Assembly: GCA_045546535.1 (NCBI GenBank)
Contig: JAZQDA010000118.1
Coordinates: 1-6,263, forward strand
DNA length: 6,263 bases
Reading direction: 5' to 3'
DNA from: RGIG1828 sp045546535
Lineage (GTDB): Bacteria; Bacillota; Clostridia; UMGS1810
The position numbers were made by a program, and so were the translations under genes. The notes beneath the pieces are model-generated. The model did no database searches and was not told the origin of the DNA. It saw nothing but the letters and a program-made list of their open reading frames with translations. Below are positions 1-3,940 of this stretch, one piece after another (the first letter of the stretch is position 1; each line of letters opens with the position of its first letter).

Positions 1-132
1 GCCATCTTCCTGCTGTACGTCCTTAATTAAAGTTTTTTCGCTCCAAATCAGATAATATTGAAGGTCTAACTGGAAGCCGTTCTTTGCCTGTGCATTCCAC
101 TTGTTATATTGTTCTCTTGTCAATTTTGCCAT
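1..132 (-). CDS. Small conserved-type hypothetical protein, 3' end cut off by the window edge
   Basis: Partial ORF on the minus strand starting at the ATG at 132-130 and open to the left edge, so only the first 44 residues are visible. They begin MAKLTREQYNKWN and continue with a QLDLQYYLIWSEKTLIKD segment. A perfect AGGAGG (146-141) lies 8 nt before the ATG, which fixes the start. There is no signal peptide or membrane segment in the visible part, so it is probably cytoplasmic. The opening resembles small accessory proteins I associate with conjugative elements and plasmids of gut Clostridia, but that is from memory and gives no function. It is the most distal of four minus-strand genes. The gap to the gene upstream in the operon (ending at 150) is 17 nt, consistent with co-transcription. 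Confidence 0.8.
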   Translation of the reverse strand, partial: MAKLTREQYNKWNAQAKNGFQLDLQYYLIWSEKTLIKDVQQEDG

Positions 133-149
133 CGTCGTTTCCTCCTGTT

Positions 150-332
150 TTATGCTCTCGCTTGATTTAAAAAATAATTGTAATCGGGTACGGGTGTTCC
201 GTCCGGTCTGATGTATTCGGTCTTGAATGTTCGGGGATTCATTCGCACGGTTACGCCTTCGGCGTGTTGTGCCTCTGCCATCTTCATTGCTGCGTGTTCG
301 TGTACGCTCATCACCTTATCAAATACTGACAT
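150..332 (-). CDS. 60-residue hypothetical protein
   Basis: Complete small ORF starting at the ATG at 332-330, with AAGGGAG (347-341) placed 8 nt upstream, so translation is well supported despite the length. The product starts MSVFDKVMSVHEHAAMKMAEAQ, an amphipathic, probably helical N-terminal third. It then turns into a polar C-terminal part, roughly residues 28-53, with a TFKTEYIRPDGTPVPDY stretch that looks like a compact beta/loop unit. No transmembrane segment or recognised catalytic motif is present. It sits 17 nt from the next gene in the same direction and 17 nt after the end of the gene at 350-598, typical of a tight operon. I do not recognise a function. The length and setting fit an accessory protein of a mobile element. 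Confidence 0.8.
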   Translation of the reverse strand: MSVFDKVMSVHEHAAMKMAEAQHAEGVTVRMNPRTFKTEYIRPDGTPVPDYNYFLNQARA

Positions 333-349
333 TGTTATAACTCCCTTCG

Positions 350-598
350 CTATTCGTCTATAACTTGCTGCTCATTCGTTGCAATGAGACAAACATAATA
401 AAAATCATCGTCGTTGATTGTATGCAGGATGTAGCCGCATTCGGGTTCAATCTCGCAGGTTGTGCCGTGGTTGATGTTATACTCTATGTGTTCGCCCCAG
501 ATTTCAAAAAGTTTCGGGTGCTTCTTCTGTAACTTATTCAAGAACGCCTTCAGGCTTTTGCAGTGTCTTTCAAATTCGATTTCTTGATACCGTTTCAT
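350..598 (-). CDS. 82-residue acidic hypothetical protein
   Basis: The chosen start is the ATG at 598-596 (MKRYQEIEFERHCKSLKAFL), because a perfect AGGAGG (610-605) lies 6 nt before it. A longer reading from a TTG at 619 would place that Shine-Dalgarno inside the coding region and is rejected. The first 35 residues are charged and probably helical (KSLKAFLNKLQKKHPKLFEIW). The rest is acidic, with a GYILHTINDDDFYYVCLIAT stretch that looks like beta strands. There is no signal peptide or membrane helix, so a cytoplasmic location is likely. It is the second gene of the minus-strand cluster, separated from the preceding gene by 71 nt that contain a stem-loop (646-666). The function is unknown and I do not recognise the family. 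Confidence 0.8.
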   Translation of the reverse strand: MKRYQEIEFERHCKSLKAFLNKLQKKHPKLFEIWGEHIEYNINHGTTCEIEPECGYILHTINDDDFYYVCLIATNEQQVIDE

Positions 599-645
599 TG
601 TGTACCTCCTGCCCGTCAAGCCGTTAGCGCAGCCGTGTTATAAAT

Positions 646-666
646 GGGTGATGGTGTTATTCACCC
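646..666 (-). other. Intercistronic stem-loop (weak terminator or RNA-processing hairpin)
   Basis: The arms GGGTGA (646-651) and TCACCC (661-666) are perfectly complementary, with a 9-nt loop. On the minus strand the hairpin begins 3 nt after the stop of the 670-990 gene and is followed by ATTTATAA, not a U-run, so it is a poor intrinsic terminator in that direction. It may attenuate read-through or stabilise the upstream message. In the plus direction it is followed by a T-rich run, but no plus-strand gene ends here. Confidence 0.45.
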
Positions 667-669
667 TTA

Positions 670-990
670 TTATTTAAAATAAATGTGTTCTTTGCTGACT
701 TCGTGCATAATGCTTTCTTGATTCAATGCGTCCTTCAATTCCTCTATAATATCATCGGCGGCGATTTCGTCATCGCTTGCGATTTCTACACGGATGGACG
801 GCTCGAACACGATTCGACCACTGGAAGCCATTCTATAAACGCCGGAGCATTCAATCATAGTGAAGGCGAAAATTCCAAACTTTCCGATTAAAATTTCCGC
901 TATTTTTTCCTTCGCTTCGGGGGTTGCGATTTCTTGCTGCTCTGTGTCTTTGTCAAATAAGCCGATTGTAAATTGATTTTTAATCATCAT
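670..990 (-). CDS. 106-residue accessory protein of mobile-element type, first gene of the minus-strand operon
   Basis: The preferred start is the ATG at 990-988 (MMIKNQFTIGLFDKDTE), preceded by AGAAGGACGGGA with AGAAGG at 1008-1003. A second ATG follows at once (987-985). A longer reading from 1041 adds a 17-residue basic, His/Arg-rich stretch (MEQHHRQRINHRR) with only a weak upstream site and is less likely. The pattern FTIGLFDKDT, then a GVYRMASSGRIVFEPSIRVEI strand-rich core, then an acidic helix ending in ELKDALNQESIMHE, resembles a small protein family common on conjugative elements and plasmids of gut Clostridia. I know no function for it. It is the first gene after the two tandem promoters (1091-1119 and 1265-1293). 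There is no membrane segment or signal peptide, so it is probably cytoplasmic. Confidence 0.75.
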   Translation of the reverse strand: MMIKNQFTIGLFDKDTEQQEIATPEAKEKIAEILIGKFGIFAFTMIECSGVYRMASSGRIVFEPSIRVEIASDDEIAADDIIEELKDALNQESIMHEVSKEHIYFK

Positions 991-1022
991 AAAAAATCCC
1001 GTCCTTCTGTGGTTTATTCTTT

Positions 1023-1079
1023 GGCGGTGGTGTTGTTCCATCTTATTTTTACCGCCTATTTTTTAGAGGCTCTTGCCTC
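1023..1079 (-). promoter_or_regulatory. Structured 5' leader with two hairpins before the 106-residue gene
   Basis: In the minus-strand transcript the first predicted structure is GAGGC-AAGA-GCCTC (1079-1066), a perfect 5-bp stem with a 4-nt loop that starts only a few nt after the expected start of transcripts from the 1091-1119 promoter. It contains an AAGGAGG-like sequence in its first arm with no start codon nearby. A second pairing, GGCGGT (1056-1051) with ACCGCC (1028-1023), encloses the ATG at 1041. These may protect the 5' end or tune translation. The structures are read from sequence and no energy calculation was done. Confidence 0.4.
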
Positions 1080-1090
1080 CTTGCATTATC

Positions 1091-1119
1091 ATTATAGCAT
1101 AGTGCTTGCAGTTTGTCAA
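1091..1119 (-). promoter_or_regulatory. Consensus sigma-A-type promoter (proximal) for the minus-strand operon
   Basis: On the minus strand, TTGACA (1119-1114) is followed by exactly 17 nt and TATAAT (1096-1091), a full match to both consensus hexamers. The spacer ends in TGC directly before the -10. Upstream lie runs of A and T (about 1120-1155) that resemble an UP element. Transcription should start near 1084, giving a leader of about 95 nt before the ATG at 990. Confidence 0.9.
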
Positions 1120-1264
1120 TACCTTTTTTAAAATTTTTTGAAAAATATTTTTTGCGGGTATTGCTGAACCGTTGACCGGCTGCGCCATTATATTATAATG
1201 TGGTAATGCTTGCGAACATTGCCGGGACTCTGTAACGGTTGCCCGTGTTTTATGTTCTGATGGT

Positions 1265-1293
1265 ATAATAGCATACTGCTTGCAGTTTGTCAA
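1265..1293 (-). promoter_or_regulatory. Second, distal sigma-A-type promoter, a near copy of the proximal one
   Basis: On the minus strand, TTGACA (1293-1288), a 17-nt spacer and TATTAT (1270-1265) form a near-consensus promoter. The -35 and spacer (TTGACAAACTGCAAGCA) match the proximal promoter exactly, and the spacer again ends in TGC before the -10. A/T tracts follow upstream (1294-1327). It lies 174 bp upstream of the proximal promoter, so it would give a long leader with no convincing gene in it. Confidence 0.8.
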
Positions 1294-1299
1294 TAGGTT

Positions 1300-1630
1300 T
1301 TTTGAAATTTTTTTAAAAATCTTTTTTAGGTGCTAAAAATGCCGGGTTAAATGTTCATATACCTATATTATAATAATATGGTGCATTTATGCAGGTATTG
1401 CCATCGTAAAATGAAAATAGGAATCATTATTATATAGTGATATGGGGGAAAATACGAACAGTTAAAAAATTTTATCTTGCAGCCGTTGCAATTCTCGAAA
1501 AAATCGAAAATCAAAAAATATTTTCTTTTCCTATTATATGCAGAATCAGAGAATAAAACAAAAATTTTATTGATTTTTGCAAGTCTTTTTTTTGTGCTTT
1601 TATAGACTTGTAACCGGTAAAGGCTCAATA
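1300..1630. other. AT-rich noncoding stretch
   Basis: This is very AT-rich sequence with many A and T homopolymer runs and no ORF with a credible start. The only structure I can point to is a 7-bp inverted repeat, CAAGTCT (1580-1586) with AGACTTG (1604-1610), enclosing 17 nt. A minus-strand reading at 1368-1628 starts on TTG without a Shine-Dalgarno and has the Phe/Lys/Ile-rich composition expected from translating AT-rich DNA. I see no gene here. Confidence 0.6.
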
Positions 1631-1731
1631 TATGGGGGTATGTTTACATTTACGGCAAAACCTTCAGAGCCGGAAATCAGGGTATGTGTTCACTTTCACT
1701 CTCACCATATTCATTTTTTCATAACCCCTAT

Positions 1732-1750
1732 AAACCCTCAATTATTGGGA
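1732..1750 (+). repeat. Iteron copy 1
   Basis: The sequence is AAACCCTCAATTATTGGGA. The core CAATTATTG is an odd-centred palindrome. It is one of four clear copies, starting at 1732, 1779, 1846 and 1941 (intervals 47, 67 and 95 bp). All are in the same orientation, as expected of protein-binding iterons at a plasmid-type origin or a multi-site operator. Confidence 0.8.
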
Positions 1751-1778
1751 CTTACCGAAAAAGTACCCTTAACAGTAC

Positions 1779-1797
1779 AAACCCTCAATTATTGGTA
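1779..1797 (+). repeat. Iteron copy 2
   Basis: AAACCCTCAATTATTGGTA differs from copy 1 at one position (the third base from the end, G to T). It shares the same orientation and the same CAATTATTG core. An ACCGAAAA box follows at 1821-1828. Confidence 0.8.
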
Positions 1798-1845
1798 GTT
1801 TGGAACGAAAATCGAACATCACCGAAAACGTCATTTTGAACAAGT

Positions 1846-1864
1846 AAACCCTCAATAATTGGGA
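1846..1864 (+). repeat. Iteron copy 3
   Basis: AAACCCTCAATAATTGGGA differs from copy 1 only at the central base of the palindromic core (T to A), a change that leaves the CAAT-N-ATTG symmetry intact. That is what selection on a dimer-binding half-site pair would give. Confidence 0.8.
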
Positions 1865-1878
1865 GTTAGAACCTTAAT

Positions 1879-1896
1879 TTTTCGGTGTACCGAAAA
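1879..1896. repeat. Perfect 8+8 bp palindrome, likely protein-binding site
   Basis: TTTTCGGT-GT-ACCGAAAA has two perfectly complementary 8-bp arms around a 2-bp centre. Single half-sites ACCGAAAA recur at 1754-1761 and 1821-1828, and shorter ACCGAA(A) boxes occur at 2076-2081 and 2087-2093. So the palindrome is the dimeric version of a half-site scattered among the iterons. A DNA-binding protein encoded elsewhere on the element is the natural reader. Confidence 0.65.
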
Positions 1897-1940
1897 CATA
1901 TCTATTTTAGCACCATTTCTATTCATTTTGTATGCAATTC

Positions 1941-1959
1941 AAACACTCAATTCTTGGGA
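1941..1959 (+). repeat. Iteron copy 4 (diverged)
   Basis: AAACACTCAATTCTTGGGA has two changes from copy 1, one in the C run and one in the core that weakens the dyad. A further degenerate unit, ACCCTCAAAATGG, sits at 2041-2053 inside a TGACC/GGTCA dyad (2039-2043 and 2052-2056). Confidence 0.7.
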
Positions 1960-2155
1960 GTTTGCATTTCAAATATGAATAATCTTGCATAAGAAATCAG
2001 GTATATTGTACCCGCATTTTTGATTTTCGGAAAGAATATGACCCTCAAAATGGTCAAAACATTTGGTATTTTCATACCGAACATTTACCGAAATCAGGTA
2101 CATTTGACCCCGAAGATATTTACTATTGACACTTTCGGGAAGAATGGTCGAATGG

Positions 2156-2206
2156 AATACTATACTTATATAAGATAAATATAGTAATACAATTAAGTAT
2201 AGTATT
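2156..2206. repeat. 13-bp inverted repeat with 25-nt centre
   Basis: AATACTATACTTA (2156-2168) is the exact reverse complement of TAAGTATAGTATT (2194-2206). It could be a two-site operator, or a cruciform-forming element next to the AT-rich unwinding stretch. The loop is long for a terminator, and no gene ends here. Confidence 0.7.
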
Positions 2207-2215
2207 AAATAAGGA

Positions 2216-2266
2216 TTAAGACTATTCTTGATTTATATACTGTTAGAGGATTAAGAATAGTCTTAA
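2216..2266. repeat. 14-bp inverted repeat whose arms are themselves palindromic operators
   Basis: TTAAGACTATTCTT (2216-2229) is the exact reverse complement of AAGAATAGTCTTAA (2253-2266), with 23 nt between. Each arm lies in a TTAAGA-N4-TCTTAA dyad: 2251-2266 is perfect and 2216-2231 has one mismatch. Their centres are 35 bp apart, and both are preceded by AGGATTAAGA. This is the arrangement expected for two binding sites of a dimeric regulator. It lies about 125 bp upstream of the -35 of the plus-strand operon. Confidence 0.7.
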
Positions 2267-2288
2267 TATATATATATATAATATATAA
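2266..2288. repeat. TA-dinucleotide tract, possible DNA unwinding element
   Basis: An almost pure alternating TA run at 2267-2287 directly follows the right arm of the 14-bp inverted repeat. Together with the iterons to its left it gives the usual order of an iteron-type origin (binding sites, then an easily melted tract). No initiator gene is seen in the window, so an origin role is only a hypothesis. Confidence 0.5.
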
Positions 2289-2390
2289 GATGGAGAAAAC
2301 CACAGGACAGAAGATAGTTGGACGGTGGCTCGTCTTTGCCGGGAGTGAGGGGGCGGCTGAACTTTTTTAAAAATATTTTGGAAAAACCTC

Positions 2391-2419
2391 TTGACAGATG
2401 TTTAAAGGTGTGCTATAAT
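2391..2419 (+). promoter_or_regulatory. Consensus sigma-A-type promoter of the polymerase operon
   Basis: TTGACA (2391-2396), a 17-nt spacer ending in TGC, and TATAAT (2414-2419) match the consensus fully. An A/T tract with TTTTTTAAAAATATTTT (2363-2379) lies upstream like an UP element. Transcription should begin near 2426, giving a leader of about 100 nt. This strong host-type promoter should drive all four plus-strand genes. Confidence 0.9.
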
Positions 2420-2425
2420 GGCATT

Positions 2426-2523
2426 GCGAATAAGAAGAACCATAGTGATAATTGGAATTCCCTCTCGGTGGATAGGGGGATATGTTTACATCAAAAAACT
2501 TTTATAAGGGAAGGAGGCAATAT
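2426..2523 (+). promoter_or_regulatory. Untranslated leader of the plus-strand operon
   Basis: The leader of roughly 100 nt contains the 8-bp palindrome GGAATTCC (2454-2461). A possible stem pairs TCCCTC (2458-2463) with GGGGGA (2475-2480), including one wobble pair. It also holds a copy of a GGGGG(A)TATGTTTACAT motif (2475-2491) shared with 1634-1649, and a strong Shine-Dalgarno (AGGAGG, 2512-2517). No known riboswitch class is recognised. Confidence 0.4.
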
Positions 2524-2538
2524 ATGCTTTGGAAGTAA
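2512..2538 (+). promoter_or_regulatory. Strong RBS serving a 4-codon minigene that overlaps the start of the first gene
   Basis: AGGAGG (2512-2517) is 6 nt from an ATG at 2524-2526, but that frame reads Met-Leu-Trp-Lys and stops at TAA (2536-2538). The long downstream frame opens only with TTG at 2529, 11 nt from the AGGAGG. Either TTG is the true start, or the minigene couples or limits translation, or one T is missing from the CTTT run. In that last case one more T would join the ATG to the long frame as Met-Leu-Leu-Glu-Val. Confidence 0.6.
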
Positions 2539-2873
2539 TCAATGAGAAAACAGGCAGACCGCCAAAAGATTATACGGATTCGCAATGGCAGCAAGATTTA
2601 ATTCGTATCAGAGCAGTGGTTCAACCATCATCATTCAAGAGGATGAGAGTTATTCCAGAACCTCGGAATTTCGTAGGCACTTATCACGGCAAGACTCAAT
2701 ATCAGTGTTACTGTGATTTCATCAACGATGTGCTGAACAGTATTAGACGAGGAAAGCCGGACTACTGCTATTACATATATCAGATTGCAGAACTACTGAA
2801 ATATGAACACGACAGATTACAGGCAGTGTGGTTAGAAGAAGAACGCTGCTTTAAATTAAGCCTTAATAAATAA
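2529..2873 (+). CDS. Small basic protein, first gene of the polymerase operon
   Basis: ORF of 114 residues starting at TTG (2529), the first usable start in this frame after the AGGAGG. The start is odd and is described in the RBS entry. The N-terminal part is polar (EKTGRPPKDYTDSQWQQDLIRIRA) and is followed by a basic segment (SSFKRMRVIPEPRNF). The C-terminal half is aromatic-rich and probably helical (DYCYYIYQIAELLKYEHDRL, then VWLEEERCF), with a helix-turn-helix-like rhythm. There is no signal peptide or membrane helix, so it should be cytoplasmic. Its charge and shape would suit nucleic-acid binding, for example as a regulator or polymerase partner, but no motif proves it. It is the first gene after the 2391-2419 promoter and is separated by 25 nt from the next gene. 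I do not recognise the family. Confidence 0.75.
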   Translation: MEVINEKTGRPPKDYTDSQWQQDLIRIRAVVQPSSFKRMRVIPEPRNFVGTYHGKTQYQCYCDFINDVLNSIRRGKPDYCYYIYQIAELLKYEHDRLQAVWLEEERCFKLSLNK

Positions 2874-2898
2874 GATGGAATAATACGGAAAGAGATTT

Positions 2899-3408
2899 AT
2901 GAAGAAAAGAAATAAACTATTACCTCTTGTCATCGTTTTAATCATTCTATGTGTATCACTCATTATCGGTGTTGTGGTTATCTCTCAAAACAATAGAGAT
3001 AGTAATGCCGGTAACTTCCTGCCGATTGATAATGCAGCAGATGATTGGAATGGTAATCAAGAACTACCAAAGGCTTCTCTTGGAGATAAGCCAGCGATTG
3101 CGATACCCGGATTTAATGAATTGGTTTTTATAGCAGACCAAACTACACAGAAAGTAAATTTCTACAACCCAGAGATTAACGATTGCTTATTCCTTATGAG
3201 TTTATATGTGGATGAGGAACTGTTATGGAAATCTGGATATGTGAAGCCCGGAGACGGCTACTACGAGATAGAGTTGAGTCGTGCGTTGCCGGAGGGCGAA
3301 AATTTCAAAAACGGATGCTTACGCATCCAATGCTATAAGTTGGATGGTACAACTTTAAATTCAGCCAAAGTAAACTTCAAACTAATGATTGTTAAAGGAG
3401 ACGAATAG
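2899..3408 (+). CDS. Membrane-anchored extracellular protein with a beta-rich domain
   Basis: The 169-residue product has a basic start (MKKRNK) and one hydrophobic segment at about residues 7-29. That fits an N-terminal signal anchor with the rest outside the cell. No lipobox precedes Cys18 (the residue before it is Leu), so it is not a lipoprotein. After a polar Asn/Asp-rich linker (30-65) a domain of about 100 residues starts at AIAIPGF (66-72). It contains FYNPEINDCLF (88-98), a SGYVKPGDGYYEIEL strand pair, and alternating hydrophobic strands to the end, typical of a beta-sandwich. I have seen this IPGF...NP...C pattern in small surface proteins of gut Firmicutes, with no known function. 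The start is supported by the anchor and a modest GGAAAGAG (2887-2894). It ends 7 nt before the secreted-protein gene, so the two are probably made together. Confidence 0.85.
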   Translation: MKKRNKLLPLVIVLIILCVSLIIGVVVISQNNRDSNAGNFLPIDNAADDWNGNQELPKASLGDKPAIAIPGFNELVFIADQTTQKVNFYNPEINDCLFLMSLYVDEELLWKSGYVKPGDGYYEIELSRALPEGENFKNGCLRIQCYKLDGTTLNSAKVNFKLMIVKGDE

Positions 3409-3415
3409 AAACGAT

Positions 3416-3916
3416 ATGAAAAGATTGATTTCAATTCTAATTGCTCTCTGCCTATTATTATGTATGACACCTATGACCGTATCGGCAGATAGTCAGGTCT
3501 ATGAGGGAACTGGCTCGGCAACGATGTCGTATCGAGAATATAGTTCATACTGTATCTTGATACCGGAGTTCATTGATGCAGAAGCCGGTTATTACACCTT
3601 TCAGGCAGAGTATTTAAACATTACCGATTATGAAAAGGTATTTGTAACAGTAACAAATCTTGATGAAAATAATAGACTTCTCTTTACTCACGAAAGCGGC
3701 AACTACACCTTGAAGAAGAATCTGGAAGTATATGAGACTACTTATGGAGCAGGGCTTCCAGACGGTATGCCGCAGAACTGTGTCGGCTATTTTAGTGGAG
3801 AAGATACCACATCGAAAGTTATGTTCGGTGTTGGGTTCGATAACTACGAGTGCGAAAGAGCAAGAGCAGGTCTGTATTCTGCGACAGTTGAATTTGCTGT
3901 TAATTTAGGCACTTAA
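3416..3916 (+). CDS. Secreted beta-rich protein with a cleavable signal peptide
   Basis: I start it at the ATG at 3416, giving MKRLISILIALCLLLCMTPM and a 166-residue product. A TTG at 3389 in the same frame would add nine polar residues before the signal peptide. The ATG is 15 nt from the AAAGGAG at 3394-3400, longer than usual, so translational coupling with the preceding gene (stop at 3406-3408) may help. Residues 1-24 form a classic signal peptide with a likely cut after Val-Ser-Ala24. The mature part (about 142 residues) is rich in Tyr, Thr and Glu with alternating strands (YCILIPEFIDAEAGYYTFQA, KVFVTVTNL, GLYSATVEFAVNL), suggesting an Ig-like or pilin-like beta-sandwich. No LPXTG motif or C-terminal membrane helix is present, so it is either released or held by another protein, plausibly the anchored neighbour. 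Confidence 0.85.
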   Translation: MKRLISILIALCLLLCMTPMTVSADSQVYEGTGSATMSYREYSSYCILIPEFIDAEAGYYTFQAEYLNITDYEKVFVTVTNLDENNRLLFTHESGNYTLKKNLEVYETTYGAGLPDGMPQNCVGYFSGEDTTSKVMFGVGFDNYECERARAGLYSATVEFAVNLGT

Positions 3917-3931
3917 ACAATAAAGCATTTT

Positions 3932-3937
3932 AGGAGG
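3932..3937 (+). promoter_or_regulatory. RBS that fixes the polymerase start
   Basis: AGGAGG ends only 3 nt before the ATG at 3941, while an in-frame TTG at 3947 is 9 nt away. An in-frame TAA occupies 3938-3940, so the protein cannot begin further upstream. The ATG is preferred, but initiation at the TTG two codons later is possible and would remove only Met-Asp. Confidence 0.7.
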
Positions 3938-3940
3938 TAA

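Larger units (their letters stand above)
1086..1325 (-). repeat. Direct repeat covering two promoter copies (about 50-60 bp each)
   Basis: The blocks around 1091-1150 and 1265-1325 share GCTTGCAGTTTGTCAATA on the plus strand, followed in both by T-rich and A-rich tracts of similar order. This is a duplicated promoter region. Because both copies fall in one reading frame, the repeat also explains the repetitive false 76-residue ORF at 1063-1293 (TNCKQYAII and TNCKHYAIM). The 1125-1260 interval between the copies has no supported gene. Confidence 0.75.
1673..2100 (+). repeat. Three dispersed GAAATCAGG(G)TA repeats
   Basis: Copies lie at 1673-1684 (with one extra G), 1993-2003 and 2090-2100. 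The last two extend into a similar context: GTAyATTg/tGTA/GACCC, that is, a GGTA followed 5-6 nt later by ACCC. They bracket the iteron cluster and appear to be a third repeat family in the same noncoding region. Confidence 0.55.

Noticed and set aside
685..891. 68-residue plus-strand frame opposite the 106-residue gene
   Set aside because: Antisense shadow of a well-supported minus-strand gene with a good start and promoter.
1063..1293. 76-residue minus-strand reading frame
   Set aside because: Its start codon lies inside the -35 of the distal promoter and its end overlaps the proximal promoter and leader. The internal TNCKQYAII/TNCKHYAIM repeat is just the translated promoter duplication.
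1368..1628. 86-residue minus-strand reading frame rich in Phe, Lys and Ile
   Set aside because: It starts on TTG without a Shine-Dalgarno and has the composition of translated AT-rich noncoding DNA. No recognisable domain.
1577..1798. 73-residue plus-strand reading frame
   Set aside because: It runs through two iterons and an ACCGAAAA box and lacks a ribosome binding site. The C-terminal residues are iteron sequence read in frame.
1732..1959. CRISPR array interpretation of the 19-bp repeats
   Set aside because: The repeats are too short and varied, intervals are unequal (47, 67, 95 bp), and no cas gene is present. Iterons or operator sites fit better.
2126..2166. Possible plus-strand promoter with TTGACA at 2126-2131
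   Set aside because: No -10-like hexamer is found 16-18 nt downstream. The nearest TACTAT and TATACT are too far away.
2318..2545. 75-residue plus-strand reading frame
   Set aside because: It spans the promoter, leader and Shine-Dalgarno of the polymerase operon, and no ribosome binding site precedes it.
2899..3408. Lipoprotein reading of the 169-residue protein because of Cys18
   Set aside because: The residues before Cys18 (Ile-Ile-Leu) do not fit a lipobox, which needs a small residue at -1, and the hydrophobic stretch continues past it to about residue 29.
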